NCBI GenBank assembly: GCA_963839165.1
Contig: CAWIUG010000036.1
Location: forward strand, 124,001-188,000
Reading direction: 5' to 3'
Source: DATFVA01 sp963839165
Lineage (GTDB): Bacteria > Bacteroidota > Ignavibacteria > Ignavibacteriales > Ignavibacteriaceae
Length of the DNA: 64,000 bases
Translations under genes and position numbers: made by a program
In this document: piece by piece, positions 18,231 through 26,141 of the stretch
Layout: each line of letters opens with the position of its first letter
Numbering within the stretch: the first letter of the stretch is position 1
Notes under the pieces: generated by a model
Told to the model about the DNA's origin: nothing
The model's input: the letters and a program-made list of their open reading frames with translations, nothing else
Databases searched by the model: none

Positions 18231-19859
18231 TTACATTCTTTCCGGGGCACTCACACCAAGAATACTTAGTCCGTTTTTAAGCACTACCCTGGTCGCAATT
18301 GCCAGCGCAACACGGGCTTCCGCAAGTTTCTTTTCTGTACCCAGTATTCTGCAGAAGGTGTAGAACTTATGAAATGCTGCCGCTAGTTCTTCAAGATAAG
18401 TGCATATCCTGTTCGGTTCAAAGTTTTCGGCACTGCCGACTACTTCATCCTTAAATTTATTCAGCTTTTTAAGCAGCTGTACCTCTTCCTCAGCATTAAG
18501 AAGACTGAGATTTTCAATGGAGGCCTTCAGTTCCTCCTTCTCTATCATCTTCAGTATCGAACAGATCCTTGCATGCGCGTATTGAAGATAGAAAACGGGA
18601 TTCTCATCCGACTGCTTCTTAGCCAGCGTGAGATCAAAATTCATATGAGTGGTAATATTACGCATATTGAAAAAGTATCTTACTACGTCACTTCCCACCT
18701 CATCCATTAGCTGATCAAGTGTTATGTAGTTTGCTTTACGGGTCGACATTTTTACTACCTCCCCGTTCTCTGTGATGGTAACAAACTGATGGATCAGAAC
18801 TTTTACTTTTTCTGTGTTGTACCCCAGCGCTTTAAGTCCCGCAAGTACATCAGGATAAGTTGCGTTATGATCGGAACCAAACAGATCGACAATCAAATCG
18901 TATCCCCGGTTGAACTTGGTTTCATGGTACGCAATGTCAGGAAGACGGTACGTGGGCTCGCCTGATGATTTTATGATAACTTTATCCTGACCGCTTCCCA
19001 TTTCAGAAAGTTTCAGCCAGGTTGCGTTTTCTTTTTCGTAAGAGAGATCCTTCTCCTTAAACTCATTCAGCAGGTTTTTGATTCTGCCTTCTTCATACAG
19101 CGAGTTTTCGTTATAAAATATCTTATGATGGATCCCCAGCCTGTTCAGGGTCTTTTCTATATCCTTAAATATCTCCTTCTCCGCTCTCTCCTTAAACTTA
19201 CCTTCCGCGGGTTCGTCTTTCAATGAATCCTTGTACTCATCATATAATGTTACAGCGATTTCTTTGATGTACTCACCCTGGTAGTAATCTTCCGGGAATT
19301 CAACTTTCTGATCAAGCAGTTCAAGGTAACGAAGTCTTACCGAGTCGCCGAGAACTCTCATTTGTCTTCCGGCATTATTAAAGTAGTATTCGCGGTCTAC
19401 CTCGTACCCGATCCACTCAAGCATATTGGCAGCGGTATCACCAATTACAGCATTCCTTCCGTGGCCCACAGTAAGGGGACCGGTAGGGTTGGCCGATACA
19501 AATTCTACGTTGGCTTTTTTCCCCTTGTACTTGTCTGATTTTCCGAAATTATCTTTTTCCTGAAGTATGTTTTTAACAATCCCCGCAATAAACTCATTCG
19601 TAAAGAAGAAATTTATAAAGCCTGGTCCGGCTATCTCTGTTTTGTAAATAACTTTTTCATCTATGTGAAGATTATCGATTATTTCGCGCGCAATCTCCCT
19701 GGGATTTTTCTTCAGTTTCTTCGTTAAAAGCATTGCGGCGTTTATCGAAAAATCACCAAATGTATCCTGCTTTGGTATCTCAAATACGAATGGGATCTCT
19801 TTCAGGTAAGGGAGTTTTTCAGCGGCAGCAGTGAAAAGACTGTATAGGTATTCTCTCAA
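18231..19859 (-). CDS. argS: Arginyl-tRNA synthetase
   Basis: Class I ArgRS. I choose TTG 19859 as start (MREYLYSLF...), giving 542 residues and a 37-bp gap to rsfS; the upstream ATG at 19958 would overlap rsfS by 62 bp. The HIGH region reads PTGPLTVGHGR, with Thr in place of the usual first His. The KMSKS-equivalent is VKMSTRKANY, and the C-terminal DALR anticodon-binding domain begins around QYAHARICSIL. It is downstream of rsfS and converges with comF. tRNA-Arg(CCG) is elsewhere in the window at 34178-34251. Confidence 0.96.
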   Translation of the reverse strand: MREYLYSLFTAAAEKLPYLKEIPFVFEIPKQDTFGDFSINAAMLLTKKLKKNPREIAREIIDNLHIDEKVIYKTEIAGPGFINFFFTNEFIAGIVKNILQEKDNFGKSDKYKGKKANVEFVSANPTGPLTVGHGRNAVIGDTAANMLEWIGYEVDREYYFNNAGRQMRVLGDSVRLRYLELLDQKVEFPEDYYQGEYIKEIAVTLYDEYKDSLKDEPAEGKFKERAEKEIFKDIEKTLNRLGIHHKIFYNENSLYEEGRIKNLLNEFKEKDLSYEKENATWLKLSEMGSGQDKVIIKSSGEPTYRLPDIAYHETKFNRGYDLIVDLFGSDHNATYPDVLAGLKALGYNTEKVKVLIHQFVTITENGEVVKMSTRKANYITLDQLMDEVGSDVVRYFFNMRNITTHMNFDLTLAKKQSDENPVFYLQYAHARICSILKMIEKEELKASIENLSLLNAEEEVQLLKKLNKFKDEVVGSAENFEPNRICTYLEELAAAFHKFYTFCRILGTEKKLAEARVALAIATRVVLKNGLSILGVSAPERM

Positions 19860-19896
19860 TTTAATTCCGGATTTGTTGTGGAACGAAAGGTTATAA

Positions 19897-20289
19897 TTAT
19901 TTCTGCACCGACCTGGTTTTCTTCGGCCGCGCTTCTTCTGCCCGGGGATCCTGAACATCTTCTACCACCGCGTCTCCCCAGAGTTTTTCCAGCTTATAGA
20001 ATTCGCGTGCATCCTTCTTAAATACATGCACAACCACATCTACATAATCAATCAGCACCCAGTTTAAGGCCTTATAGCCTTCCTTGTGCCAGTACCTTAT
20101 GCCTTCATCGCGTAGTTCCTTATCAACTTCGTCCGCAATTGCTTTTACCTGTGTTGTTGAATCAGCCGAGCAGATTACGAAATAGTCGGCAAAGGCCGTC
20201 AGTTTACTCAGGTCGAGTATCTTAACATCATATCCTTTTTTGTTGAATATGAGACCGGTGATTTTATCAGCTAAATTTTTTGAATTCAA
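19897..20289 (-). CDS. rsfS: Ribosome silencing factor RsfS
   Basis: RsfS (Iojap/YbeB) binds L14 of the 50S subunit and blocks subunit joining in starvation. 130 residues, with the family signatures VICSADSTTQVKAIADEVD and the aromatic-acidic LIDYVDVVVHVF near residue 90, followed by the usual YYxLExLWGDA-type ending (FYKLEKLWGDA). A short proline/lysine tail follows. It sits between a LytR_C protein and argS, 12 bp from the former. Confidence 0.95.
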   Translation of the reverse strand: MNSKNLADKITGLIFNKKGYDVKILDLSKLTAFADYFVICSADSTTQVKAIADEVDKELRDEGIRYWHKEGYKALNWVLIDYVDVVVHVFKKDAREFYKLEKLWGDAVVEDVQDPRAEEARPKKTRSVQK

Positions 20290-20301
20290 TAAGTCATCCT
20301 T

Positions 20302-20775
20302 CTATTGATTTAATTTTTTATAATCTTTTCCGATCACTACCGAAACGTCAAGGAACGAATCATCATTCTTCTGCAGAATTACATTCTTATCATCAATTCC
20401 GAGTGCCGAAGCTACTTTTTCGGCATTCGCCTTATTGCCCGTTCTGTCAATCACCATCGATTTATCGATATCAAAAGAGACATAGTTTCCCATCTGTACA
20501 ACATCAAATTTCTGTTTCCTGAGGTAACTGGTGAATATTTCCGCTACGCCCGAGGCTCCGCAGCCGTTTAGTACCTCTACCTGTATTACGGCCGAAGCTG
20601 TTTTTAATCCTGATACTTTTTTTTCGGAAGAGCCGCTGCTTAAACGGTTAACAAGAGAGAAAGTAAGAAAAATTATAAGTATCCCCAGTATTACTATTAT
20701 GGAATTGAGGATAAGATTGGAACCTGAAAGTCTGCTTTTGGTATCTTTATTCTTAGGCCTGGATTTTACCTTCAC
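20302..20775 (-). CDS. LytR C-terminal-domain protein
   Basis: A 157-residue protein with one N-terminal membrane helix (about 22-43, IVILGILIIFLTFSLV) and a periplasmic LytR_C domain. The domain is marked by IQVEVLNGCGASGVA near residue 68 and NKANAEKVASALG near 112. In Gram-positives this domain ends LCP wall-polymer ligases; here it stands alone, as is usual in Ignavibacteria-like genomes directly upstream of rsfS. Function unknown. It is tightly spaced with rsfS (12 bp). Confidence 0.85.
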   Translation of the reverse strand: MKVKSRPKNKDTKSRLSGSNLILNSIIVILGILIIFLTFSLVNRLSSGSSEKKVSGLKTASAVIQVEVLNGCGASGVAEIFTSYLRKQKFDVVQMGNYVSFDIDKSMVIDRTGNKANAEKVASALGIDDKNVILQKNDDSFLDVSVVIGKDYKKLNQ

Positions 20776-20807
20776 TTATACTTCGCTGAAAAGTCATTAT
20801 TCAATAA

Positions 20808-21290
20808 TTACCATCCCCACGCACTGTCGAAGAAATTATTTCTGTATCCGCTGAACGGTGAGTAATATGTCACCGGCAGGTTCCTGTATTGTACTGAAAT
20901 GAAAACATCTTTCCAGGGCTGATAGTTGATTGCCGCCCTGCTCAGATATACTCCGTTTATATTGTTCTCGAAGCTCTTTCCAAGTGAACTGTAAGGTGAA
21001 TAAACAACGCTGGCGTCAACCTGAATGTCGAGGTTTTTACTGAACTGGTACGACATACTGTTTGTGTAAGTTGTAAGGGCGAGACTATTGCTTCCCGACG
21101 TCGCGTATGAAACATCATATGAATGGTGCATCTGAAAATTCGCTGAATTCAGAAAGCCCAATAACGGCGTACCCTGACTCTGGTTAATTATTCCATCGCT
21201 TACATGCTCAGTTGATAATCCTGTTGGTCTGTACTGGGAAAATCCTGTCCCGACCATCACTGCAAAAACTAATACAAATATTTTCTTCAT
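20808..21290 (-). CDS. Exported protein of unknown function
   Basis: A 160-residue protein with a Sec signal peptide (KKIFVLVFAVMVGTGFSQ, cleavage probably after FSQ). The rest is polar, with alternating hydrophobic residues and many Tyr/Ser/Asn, consistent with a small beta-structured periplasmic or outer-membrane protein. It ends in FDSAWGW. I do not recognise a family. It precedes the LytR_C gene by 32 bp on the same strand, so it probably belongs to the panD-rsfS-argS run. Confidence 0.65.
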   Translation of the reverse strand: MKKIFVLVFAVMVGTGFSQYRPTGLSTEHVSDGIINQSQGTPLLGFLNSANFQMHHSYDVSYATSGSNSLALTTYTNSMSYQFSKNLDIQVDASVVYSPYSSLGKSFENNINGVYLSRAAINYQPWKDVFISVQYRNLPVTYYSPFSGYRNNFFDSAWGW

Positions 21291-21372
21291 AATTTTTCTT
21301 CCGGATTTAGAACCATTTTAAAGAAAAGAGCGTAAAAAATCAATGGAGCTTTTTTTATAAATGATTCTCCTG

Positions 21373-21729
21373 TCACAATACTTTGCTTATTTTGTTATTC
21401 TTATCTACAAGAATAATTTTAGGCTTATGCTTTTTAGCCTCTTCTGAGCTCATCGTTGTATATGTGATTATGATTACTTCATCACCCACAGATCCTAATC
21501 TCGCGGCGGGACCGTTAAGGCAGATCATTCCGCTTCCGGCGGGACCTTCAAGCGTATACGTTTCAAGCCTGCTGCCTGTGTTAAGGTTAACTACCTGCAC
21601 TTTTTCATAAGGCAGAATGTCTGCCGCTTCCAGCAGTTCTTTATCAACGGTTATACTTCCTTCGTAATACAGTTCAGCCATGGTAACAGTGGCTTTGTGT
21701 ATTTTTGAACGGAACATCGTACGGTTCAT
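21373..21729 (-). CDS. panD: Aspartate 1-decarboxylase
   Basis: PanD makes beta-alanine for pantothenate from L-aspartate, using a pyruvoyl group formed by self-cleavage. 118 residues. The cleavage site is Gly24-Ser25 in YYEGSITVD, with catalytic Tyr nearby and the LNGPAARLGSVGDEVIII block typical of the family. Start ATG 21729. Intact. Confidence 0.96.
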   Translation of the reverse strand: MNRTMFRSKIHKATVTMAELYYEGSITVDKELLEAADILPYEKVQVVNLNTGSRLETYTLEGPAGSGMICLNGPAARLGSVGDEVIIITYTTMSSEEAKKHKPKIILVDKNNKISKVL

Positions 21730-21829
21730 ATTAACTTTTTTTTATTTTATCGTATAAATATACCTACTTATGAAATACACTATCAAGGTAGGTCAAAATA
21801 CAAAATTACAAAATGCTTCAAAAAGTGAA

Positions 21830-22288
21830 CTATTTTTTCAATTTAACTATCATTTCTATCTCAACAGGAGCATTTTTCGGCAGTTCGTTCACTCCTACCG
21901 CACTCCTGGCATGACTGCCGTTTTTTCCGAATATCTTTTCCATCAGCTCAGAAGCGCCGTTGGCTACCGCCGGCTGATTTGTAAAACCTTCGGCACTGTT
22001 TACAAAAACCGTAAGCTTTATTACCTGCTCAATCCTGTTTAGTTCCCCAATCACACCTTTTACGGCGCTTAAACAGTTCAAAGCACATATTTCCGCTGCT
22101 TTTTTTCCGTCTTCTTCGGACACTTCTTTTCCGAGCTTACCCGTATATTTTAATTCTCCGCCGGTAAGCGGAAGCTGTCCCGCCGTAAAGATAAGATCAC
22201 CTGCGGCTATTGCCGGAATATATGCGGCCAGCGGTTTGGGAGGAGACGGCAGCGTAAAACCTAATTCCTTAATTTTTTCTTCTATCAT
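21830..22288 (-). CDS. RidA/YjgF-YER057c-UK114 family protein
   Basis: A 152-residue RidA-like protein, slightly longer than E. coli RidA (128), typical of the second subfamily. RidA deaminates reactive enamines and imines such as 2-aminoacrylate. The C-terminal signature ARSAVGVNELPKNAPVEIE includes the catalytic Arg. N-terminal FTAGQLPLTGGELKYTGKLG is also characteristic. It is divergent from mazG (82 bp between starts). Exact substrate is not known. Confidence 0.92.
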   Translation of the reverse strand: MIEEKIKELGFTLPSPPKPLAAYIPAIAAGDLIFTAGQLPLTGGELKYTGKLGKEVSEEDGKKAAEICALNCLSAVKGVIGELNRIEQVIKLTVFVNSAEGFTNQPAVANGASELMEKIFGKNGSHARSAVGVNELPKNAPVEIEMIVKLKK

Positions 22289-22370
22289 TTATTCACCTTT
22301 TATGAGGTTGTTAGTTTTTCTATTTTGTTTGTTCACATTCTTAAGATTATTCAGAACGGAAAAGTTAATT

Positions 22371-23135
22371 ATGGTTGAAACGAAATTTAAAGAATTATAT
22401 GAGATTGTAAAACGACTCAGACTCGAATGTCCATGGGACAGGGAACAAACCAATGATTCGATAAAGGTTAATACTATCGAGGAAGCGTATGAAGTTGTTG
22501 AAGCTATCGACGATAAAAATTATGATGAACTTAAAAAGGAGCTCGGAGATCTTCTTCTGCACGTCATCTTCCATTCGGTTATTGCCTCTGAAGAGAATCA
22601 CTTCCGGCTTGATGAGGTAATCGATTCTATAAGCGAAAAACTTGTCAGACGTCATCCTCACGTCTTCGGCAGCGTTGAGGTTAACGGACCTGAAGAGGTA
22701 AAAAAGAACTGGGAAAGTATAAAACTTACAGAAGGAAGAGATTCTGTGCTGGAAGGCGTACCCCGTAACCTGCCCGCATTACAGCGCGCTCACAGGCTTC
22801 AGGAAAAAGCATCGAAGGTAGGGTTCGACTGGGAGAATAAAGCGGATGTATGGAAAAAGGTTATAGAGGAAATTGAAGAGATGCACGCCTCAGAGAAGAT
22901 GGAAAGTGCCGATGAACTCGAGAAGGAAACAGGTGATGTATTTTTCGCTCTTGTTAATTATGCCCGTTTCCTTGGTGTTAATCCTGAGAACGCCCTCCGG
23001 AGGACTAATGAAAAGTTTATAAAGAGGTTCAGCTACGTTGAGAAGCAGATCAACGGCAGCGGCAGAAAAATAGACCAGTCAAACCTGGCGGAAATGGATA
23101 AGTACTGGAATGAAAGCAAAAAGTTCGAACGGTAA
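22371..23135 (+). CDS. mazG: Nucleoside triphosphate pyrophosphohydrolase MazG
   Basis: MazG hydrolyses NTPs and dNTPs to monophosphates and pyrophosphate, a housecleaning enzyme. I place the start at ATG 22371 (VETKFKELYEIVKRLR...), giving 254 residues, the family length; an in-frame ATG 135 bp upstream would overlap the RidA gene. Both MazG units are present: EEAYEVVEAIDD with ELGDLLLHVIFH in the first, and EKETGDVFFALVNYARFLG in the second, holding metal-binding Glu and Asp. It ends 24 bp from the phoH stop (convergent). Confidence 0.95.
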   Translation: MVETKFKELYEIVKRLRLECPWDREQTNDSIKVNTIEEAYEVVEAIDDKNYDELKKELGDLLLHVIFHSVIASEENHFRLDEVIDSISEKLVRRHPHVFGSVEVNGPEEVKKNWESIKLTEGRDSVLEGVPRNLPALQRAHRLQEKASKVGFDWENKADVWKKVIEEIEEMHASEKMESADELEKETGDVFFALVNYARFLGVNPENALRRTNEKFIKRFSYVEKQINGSGRKIDQSNLAEMDKYWNESKKFER

Positions 23136-23159
23136 ATAATTAGTAATCGGCAATTTACT

Positions 23160-24131
23160 TTAGTTGTTATTGCCGTTCTTTTCTACATTAAACTTTTCAT
23201 AGGCATCGATAATATCTTTCACCAGCTTGTGCCTTACTACATCGGTTTTGTCAAGGTAAACAAAACCTACACCCTCAATCCGGCTTAATATTTCCTGTGC
23301 CTGTACAAGTCCGCTTGCTGTTTTAGGCGGAAGGTCAATTTGGGTAATATCCCCGGTTATAATTGATCTGGAGTTAGCCCCCAGCCTCGTAAGGAACATC
23401 TTCATCTGACCGGCCGTCGCGTTCTGCGCCTCGTCGAGGATCACGAAGGCATTGTTCAGTGTTCTGCCGCGCATATACGCAAGGGGAACTATCTCAACCA
23501 CTCTCTTCTCCAGGTAGCTTCTCAGTTTGTCAGAGGGCATCATATCATCAAGGGCATCGTATAAGGGACGAAGGTAGGGATCTATTTTTTCCCTGAAGTC
23601 ACCCGGCAGGAACCCGAGACTCTCCCCCGCCTCTACTGCAGGCCTGGCAAGTACGATCTTATTTACCATTCCTTTTTTAAGTGCTGAAACGGCTATGGCA
23701 ACAGCCAGGTAGGTTTTTCCTGTTCCGGCAGGACCAATAGCAAAGCAGATGTCATTTTTCTGGGCTGTCTGGATGTACGACTGCTGTCCCGGCGTCTTGG
23801 CCTTAATGGCGTCATTCTTCGTGTAAAGAACAATCGCGTCGAATTCTTTTTCACTTATTATTTCTCTGCCTTCTATCGTAAGATCAAGTATCGTTTCAAC
23901 ATCCTGCTGTGAGAGAGTTCCGTTCGTGTTTAGCACGTACGACATTTCCTTCAGGATTTTTTCAATAAGCTGTATCTCCTCCAGCACTCCTTTTATAAAA
24001 ACATTCTCTCCCCTTACAGATATTGAAGCATTGAACCTGTCTTCAACCAGTCTCAGGTTTGAATCATTCATTCCCAGCAGTGCAAGCATGTCTACATTTT
24101 CCAGTACAATACGTTTCTCCGCAGCGGTCAT
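23160..24131 (-). CDS. PhoH-like ATPase
   Basis: PhoH/PhoL family P-loop ATPase, 323 residues. Walker A GPAGTGKT at 133-140, Walker B VILDEAQNAT, and a C-terminal arginine-finger block. An N-terminal KH-like domain precedes the core. PhoH proteins are implicated in ribosome or RNA maturation together with YbeY in many bacteria; ybeY is not in view. Start ATG 24131. The preceding hairpin at 24154 ends the LysM transcript upstream. Confidence 0.93.
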   Translation of the reverse strand: MTAAEKRIVLENVDMLALLGMNDSNLRLVEDRFNASISVRGENVFIKGVLEEIQLIEKILKEMSYVLNTNGTLSQQDVETILDLTIEGREIISEKEFDAIVLYTKNDAIKAKTPGQQSYIQTAQKNDICFAIGPAGTGKTYLAVAIAVSALKKGMVNKIVLARPAVEAGESLGFLPGDFREKIDPYLRPLYDALDDMMPSDKLRSYLEKRVVEIVPLAYMRGRTLNNAFVILDEAQNATAGQMKMFLTRLGANSRSIITGDITQIDLPPKTASGLVQAQEILSRIEGVGFVYLDKTDVVRHKLVKDIIDAYEKFNVEKNGNNN

Positions 24132-24153
24132 TTTTCTCCTGTGTCTTTAAATA

Positions 24154-24196
24154 GAAAAAGCCCTTATCAATTGAATGATAAGAGCTTTTCCAATTA
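24154..24196 (-). terminator. Rho-independent terminator of the LysM gene
   Basis: On the plus strand the arms AAAAAGCCCTTATCA and TGATAAGAGCTTTT form a stem (one G bulge/mismatch) with an 'attgaa' loop. Read on the minus strand, the transcript of the LysM gene enters a hairpin followed by a U-rich tail. It lies between the LysM stop and phoH. Confidence 0.8.
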
Positions 24197-24230
24197 AAAT
24201 AAAGTGAAACAACAAAACAAGAGAGCCGGT

Positions 24231-24917
24231 TTACTGAACAGGTGCCGGTTTATAATTAGATCTCATTTTGTCGTATTTTGCTTTTTCTTCGTCAGTTAAT
24301 TTAGGAATGCTGAATTCCTGTTTTGGATAGATAAGATCAGGATTTTTGATCTTGTCACGGTTTGCCTTGTAAATCTTAGGCCATGCAAAACCGTTTCCGT
24401 AATAATCCTGTTTCTTGGCAATGTTCCAGAGACAGTCGCCTCTGACAACAGTGTATGTCCATTCCTGGGGTGCTTCCTGCCATGAATCCATAGCATTCTG
24501 CATCTGGTTGTGAACCTTATCAAAGAATTCAGGAAGAGCACTTATTTTATTTGATTTAAGCGCGTCAAGATCTTTCTGCCTGTCAGCTTTCGGACCTTCT
24601 TTTCTTCCGATTTTTCCGTTTAATTCATTTACTGCATTTCTGAAATTGTCAACGTCAGCTTTGGTGGCGCCTACCAGCTGGTAAAGCTCATTCTGGCAGT
24701 CTTCGTACGACTGCATTCCCTGAAGCTGATCTTTTAATTTGCTGATATCATTCTGCAGATCATTTATCTGCTGTGTTAAAGCATCTTTTTGTGATCTGAG
24801 ACGTGCCATTTCGGCTTCCCACTCATCTGAGGTCATCTCTTCTTCCTGCGCAACAATGCTTACAGAAAAGAGAAGCAGAAGAGAAAGTACAGTTAATAAA
24901 TACTTACTAATTTTCAT
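24231..24917 (-). CDS. Secreted LysM-domain protein with coiled-coil
   Basis: A 228-residue exported protein. I choose the start at ATG 24917, which has a strong GGAGG six or seven bases upstream, over ATG 24932. Signal peptide KISKYLLTVLSLLLLFSVSIVAQ. Residues ~25-140 are charged and coiled-coil, followed by a LysM peptidoglycan-binding domain starting YTVVRGDCLWNIAKKQ and ending NPDLIYPKQEFSIP. Probably periplasmic and cell-wall attached. Neighbouring lipoprotein gene has a similar GGAGG leader. Terminator follows at 24154. Confidence 0.85.
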   Translation of the reverse strand: MKISKYLLTVLSLLLLFSVSIVAQEEEMTSDEWEAEMARLRSQKDALTQQINDLQNDISKLKDQLQGMQSYEDCQNELYQLVGATKADVDNFRNAVNELNGKIGRKEGPKADRQKDLDALKSNKISALPEFFDKVHNQMQNAMDSWQEAPQEWTYTVVRGDCLWNIAKKQDYYGNGFAWPKIYKANRDKIKNPDLIYPKQEFSIPKLTDEEKAKYDKMRSNYKPAPVQ

Positions 24918-24956
24918 AAAACTTTCCTCCAATTAGGTAATTAAAACTTTTATAAA

Positions 24957-25235
24957 TTACATACCGCCGATTTTGTTCAAATTGGCTTTAGTTTCTTCTT
25001 TGTCTTTTTCGCATTGTTGTAACTTTGAATTTCTGTCTGCTATCTCTTTCTCTAAACTGGATCGCTGGTCCTTTAACTGATCTGCCTGCGATTGTAATGA
25101 ATTTACTTCAGAGCGCAGATCATTAAGCTGCTGCATTTCTGCATCGCTAACACCACCGCAGCCGCTCATTACTGCTACAGTGATCGCGAACGCTGCAACC
25201 ACAGCTGTCTTTCTGGCTAATTTGATTATGTTCAT
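24957..25235 (-). CDS. Small coiled-coil lipoprotein
   Basis: A 92-residue lipoprotein. Start ATG 25235 is chosen because GGAGGTTC stands 8 bases upstream; an ATG 15 bases further up is possible. The signal peptide ends in the lipobox VMSGC. The mature part is an almost continuous heptad coiled coil (LNDLRSEVNSLQSQADQLKD...), like Lpp or OprI. It is likely outer-membrane anchored and structural. It is 40 bp upstream of the LysM gene and probably co-transcribed. Confidence 0.85.
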   Translation of the reverse strand: MNIIKLARKTAVVAAFAITVAVMSGCGGVSDAEMQQLNDLRSEVNSLQSQADQLKDQRSSLEKEIADRNSKLQQCEKDKEETKANLNKIGGM

Positions 25236-25444
25236 AGTTAGAACCTCCAATTATGTTTTTTAAGTAGGTTATTAAATTTAAGAACTAACCTTTATCAAGT
25301 TCAGCTTTTTACTTTCCTAAATCTAAATTAAATAGGAACTTAGAGCAAATAGGTCACTCAATAATGCCCTGCTATATACGTAAATTGACTTAAAAATTCA
25401 AGTTAACGTATTATAAATAAATGGCTTGTTGCTTTATTTCACAA

Positions 25445-26125
25445 TCAGATTAATCTTTTCTCTACAAAGCTCGTAAAGGCGTTTCCCGCTATAATTATAT
25501 GGTCATATACCGGAATATCCATAATTTTGCCCGATTCTACCACTTTTCTTGTAATTGAGATATCTTCTCCGCTTGGTTCGGGGTTGCCGCTGGGATGATT
25601 ATGGATCAAAATGATACTTGCCGAGGAGTTGTCGATCGCCGCTTTGAATATCTCCCTGGGATGTACAACACTCGAATTCAGGTTTCCTACCGATATCACT
25701 TCGTACTTTATGATCTTATTGGCTGAATTTAAACACACTACACAGAAATGTTCTTTTAACTCGTCTCTCAGTAAAGGGATAAATATATCGGCAACGTCCT
25801 GCGGTGAGGTTATTTTCTTTTCTGAAAACCATTTCGATTGAATTTCAATCCTTCTGGATAATTCAAACGCCGCAAGCAGAGTCGCTGCTTTGTCGTTCCC
25901 TATTCCTTTTGTTCTTTTTAGTGATGAGACGGTTCTGGAAGATAGTACGGCAAGACTGCCGCTGCTGTTGATTAATTCACGCGCAACTTCTATAACAGAT
26001 CTGCCCTTGCTTCCTGTTCTCAATAGAATCGCGATTAGTTCAGCGTCACTTAAATTTTGAGCACCCCTGAGAAGAAGTTTTTCCCTGGGACGATCGTCGG
26101 GGGGTAAGTCTTTAACTCCCGTAAT
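25445..26125 (-). CDS. radC: RadC-family JAMM protein starting at a non-standard ATT
   Basis: RadC/MPN-type protein, UPF0758. The conserved N-terminus DLPPDDRPREKLLLRGA and the helix-hairpin-helix block upstream of LRTGSKG are present, then the JAMM metal motif HNHPSGNPEPSGED. Between an in-frame TAA and this N-terminus only six codons exist: AGG AGG TAC ATT ATT ACG. No ATG/GTG/TTG. The second ATT (26125) sits six bases after a perfect AAGGAGGT, giving a 226-residue protein, the usual RadC length. A TTG far inside (26023) would delete the first ~34 conserved residues. The gene begins 17 bp after the upstream stop. Confidence 0.9.
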   Translation of the reverse strand: MTGVKDLPPDDRPREKLLLRGAQNLSDAELIAILLRTGSKGRSVIEVARELINSSGSLAVLSSRTVSSLKRTKGIGNDKAATLLAAFELSRRIEIQSKWFSEKKITSPQDVADIFIPLLRDELKEHFCVVCLNSANKIIKYEVISVGNLNSSVVHPREIFKAAIDNSSASIILIHNHPSGNPEPSGEDISITRKVVESGKIMDIPVYDHIIIAGNAFTSFVEKRLI

Positions 26126-26139
26126 AATGTACCTCCTTT
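26126..26139 (-). promoter_or_regulatory. Ribosome-binding site deciding the radC ATT start
   Basis: AAGGAGGT (26131-26138 on the minus strand) with a six-base spacer to ATT 26125. This is a near-perfect anti-SD match and is the reason the ATT codon is preferred over the internal TTG. Confidence 0.75.
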
Positions 26140-26141
26140 AT

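Noticed and set aside
22236..23135. Longer MazG starting 135 bp upstream
   Set aside because: Would overlap the divergent RidA gene and add a non-MazG hydrophobic leader.
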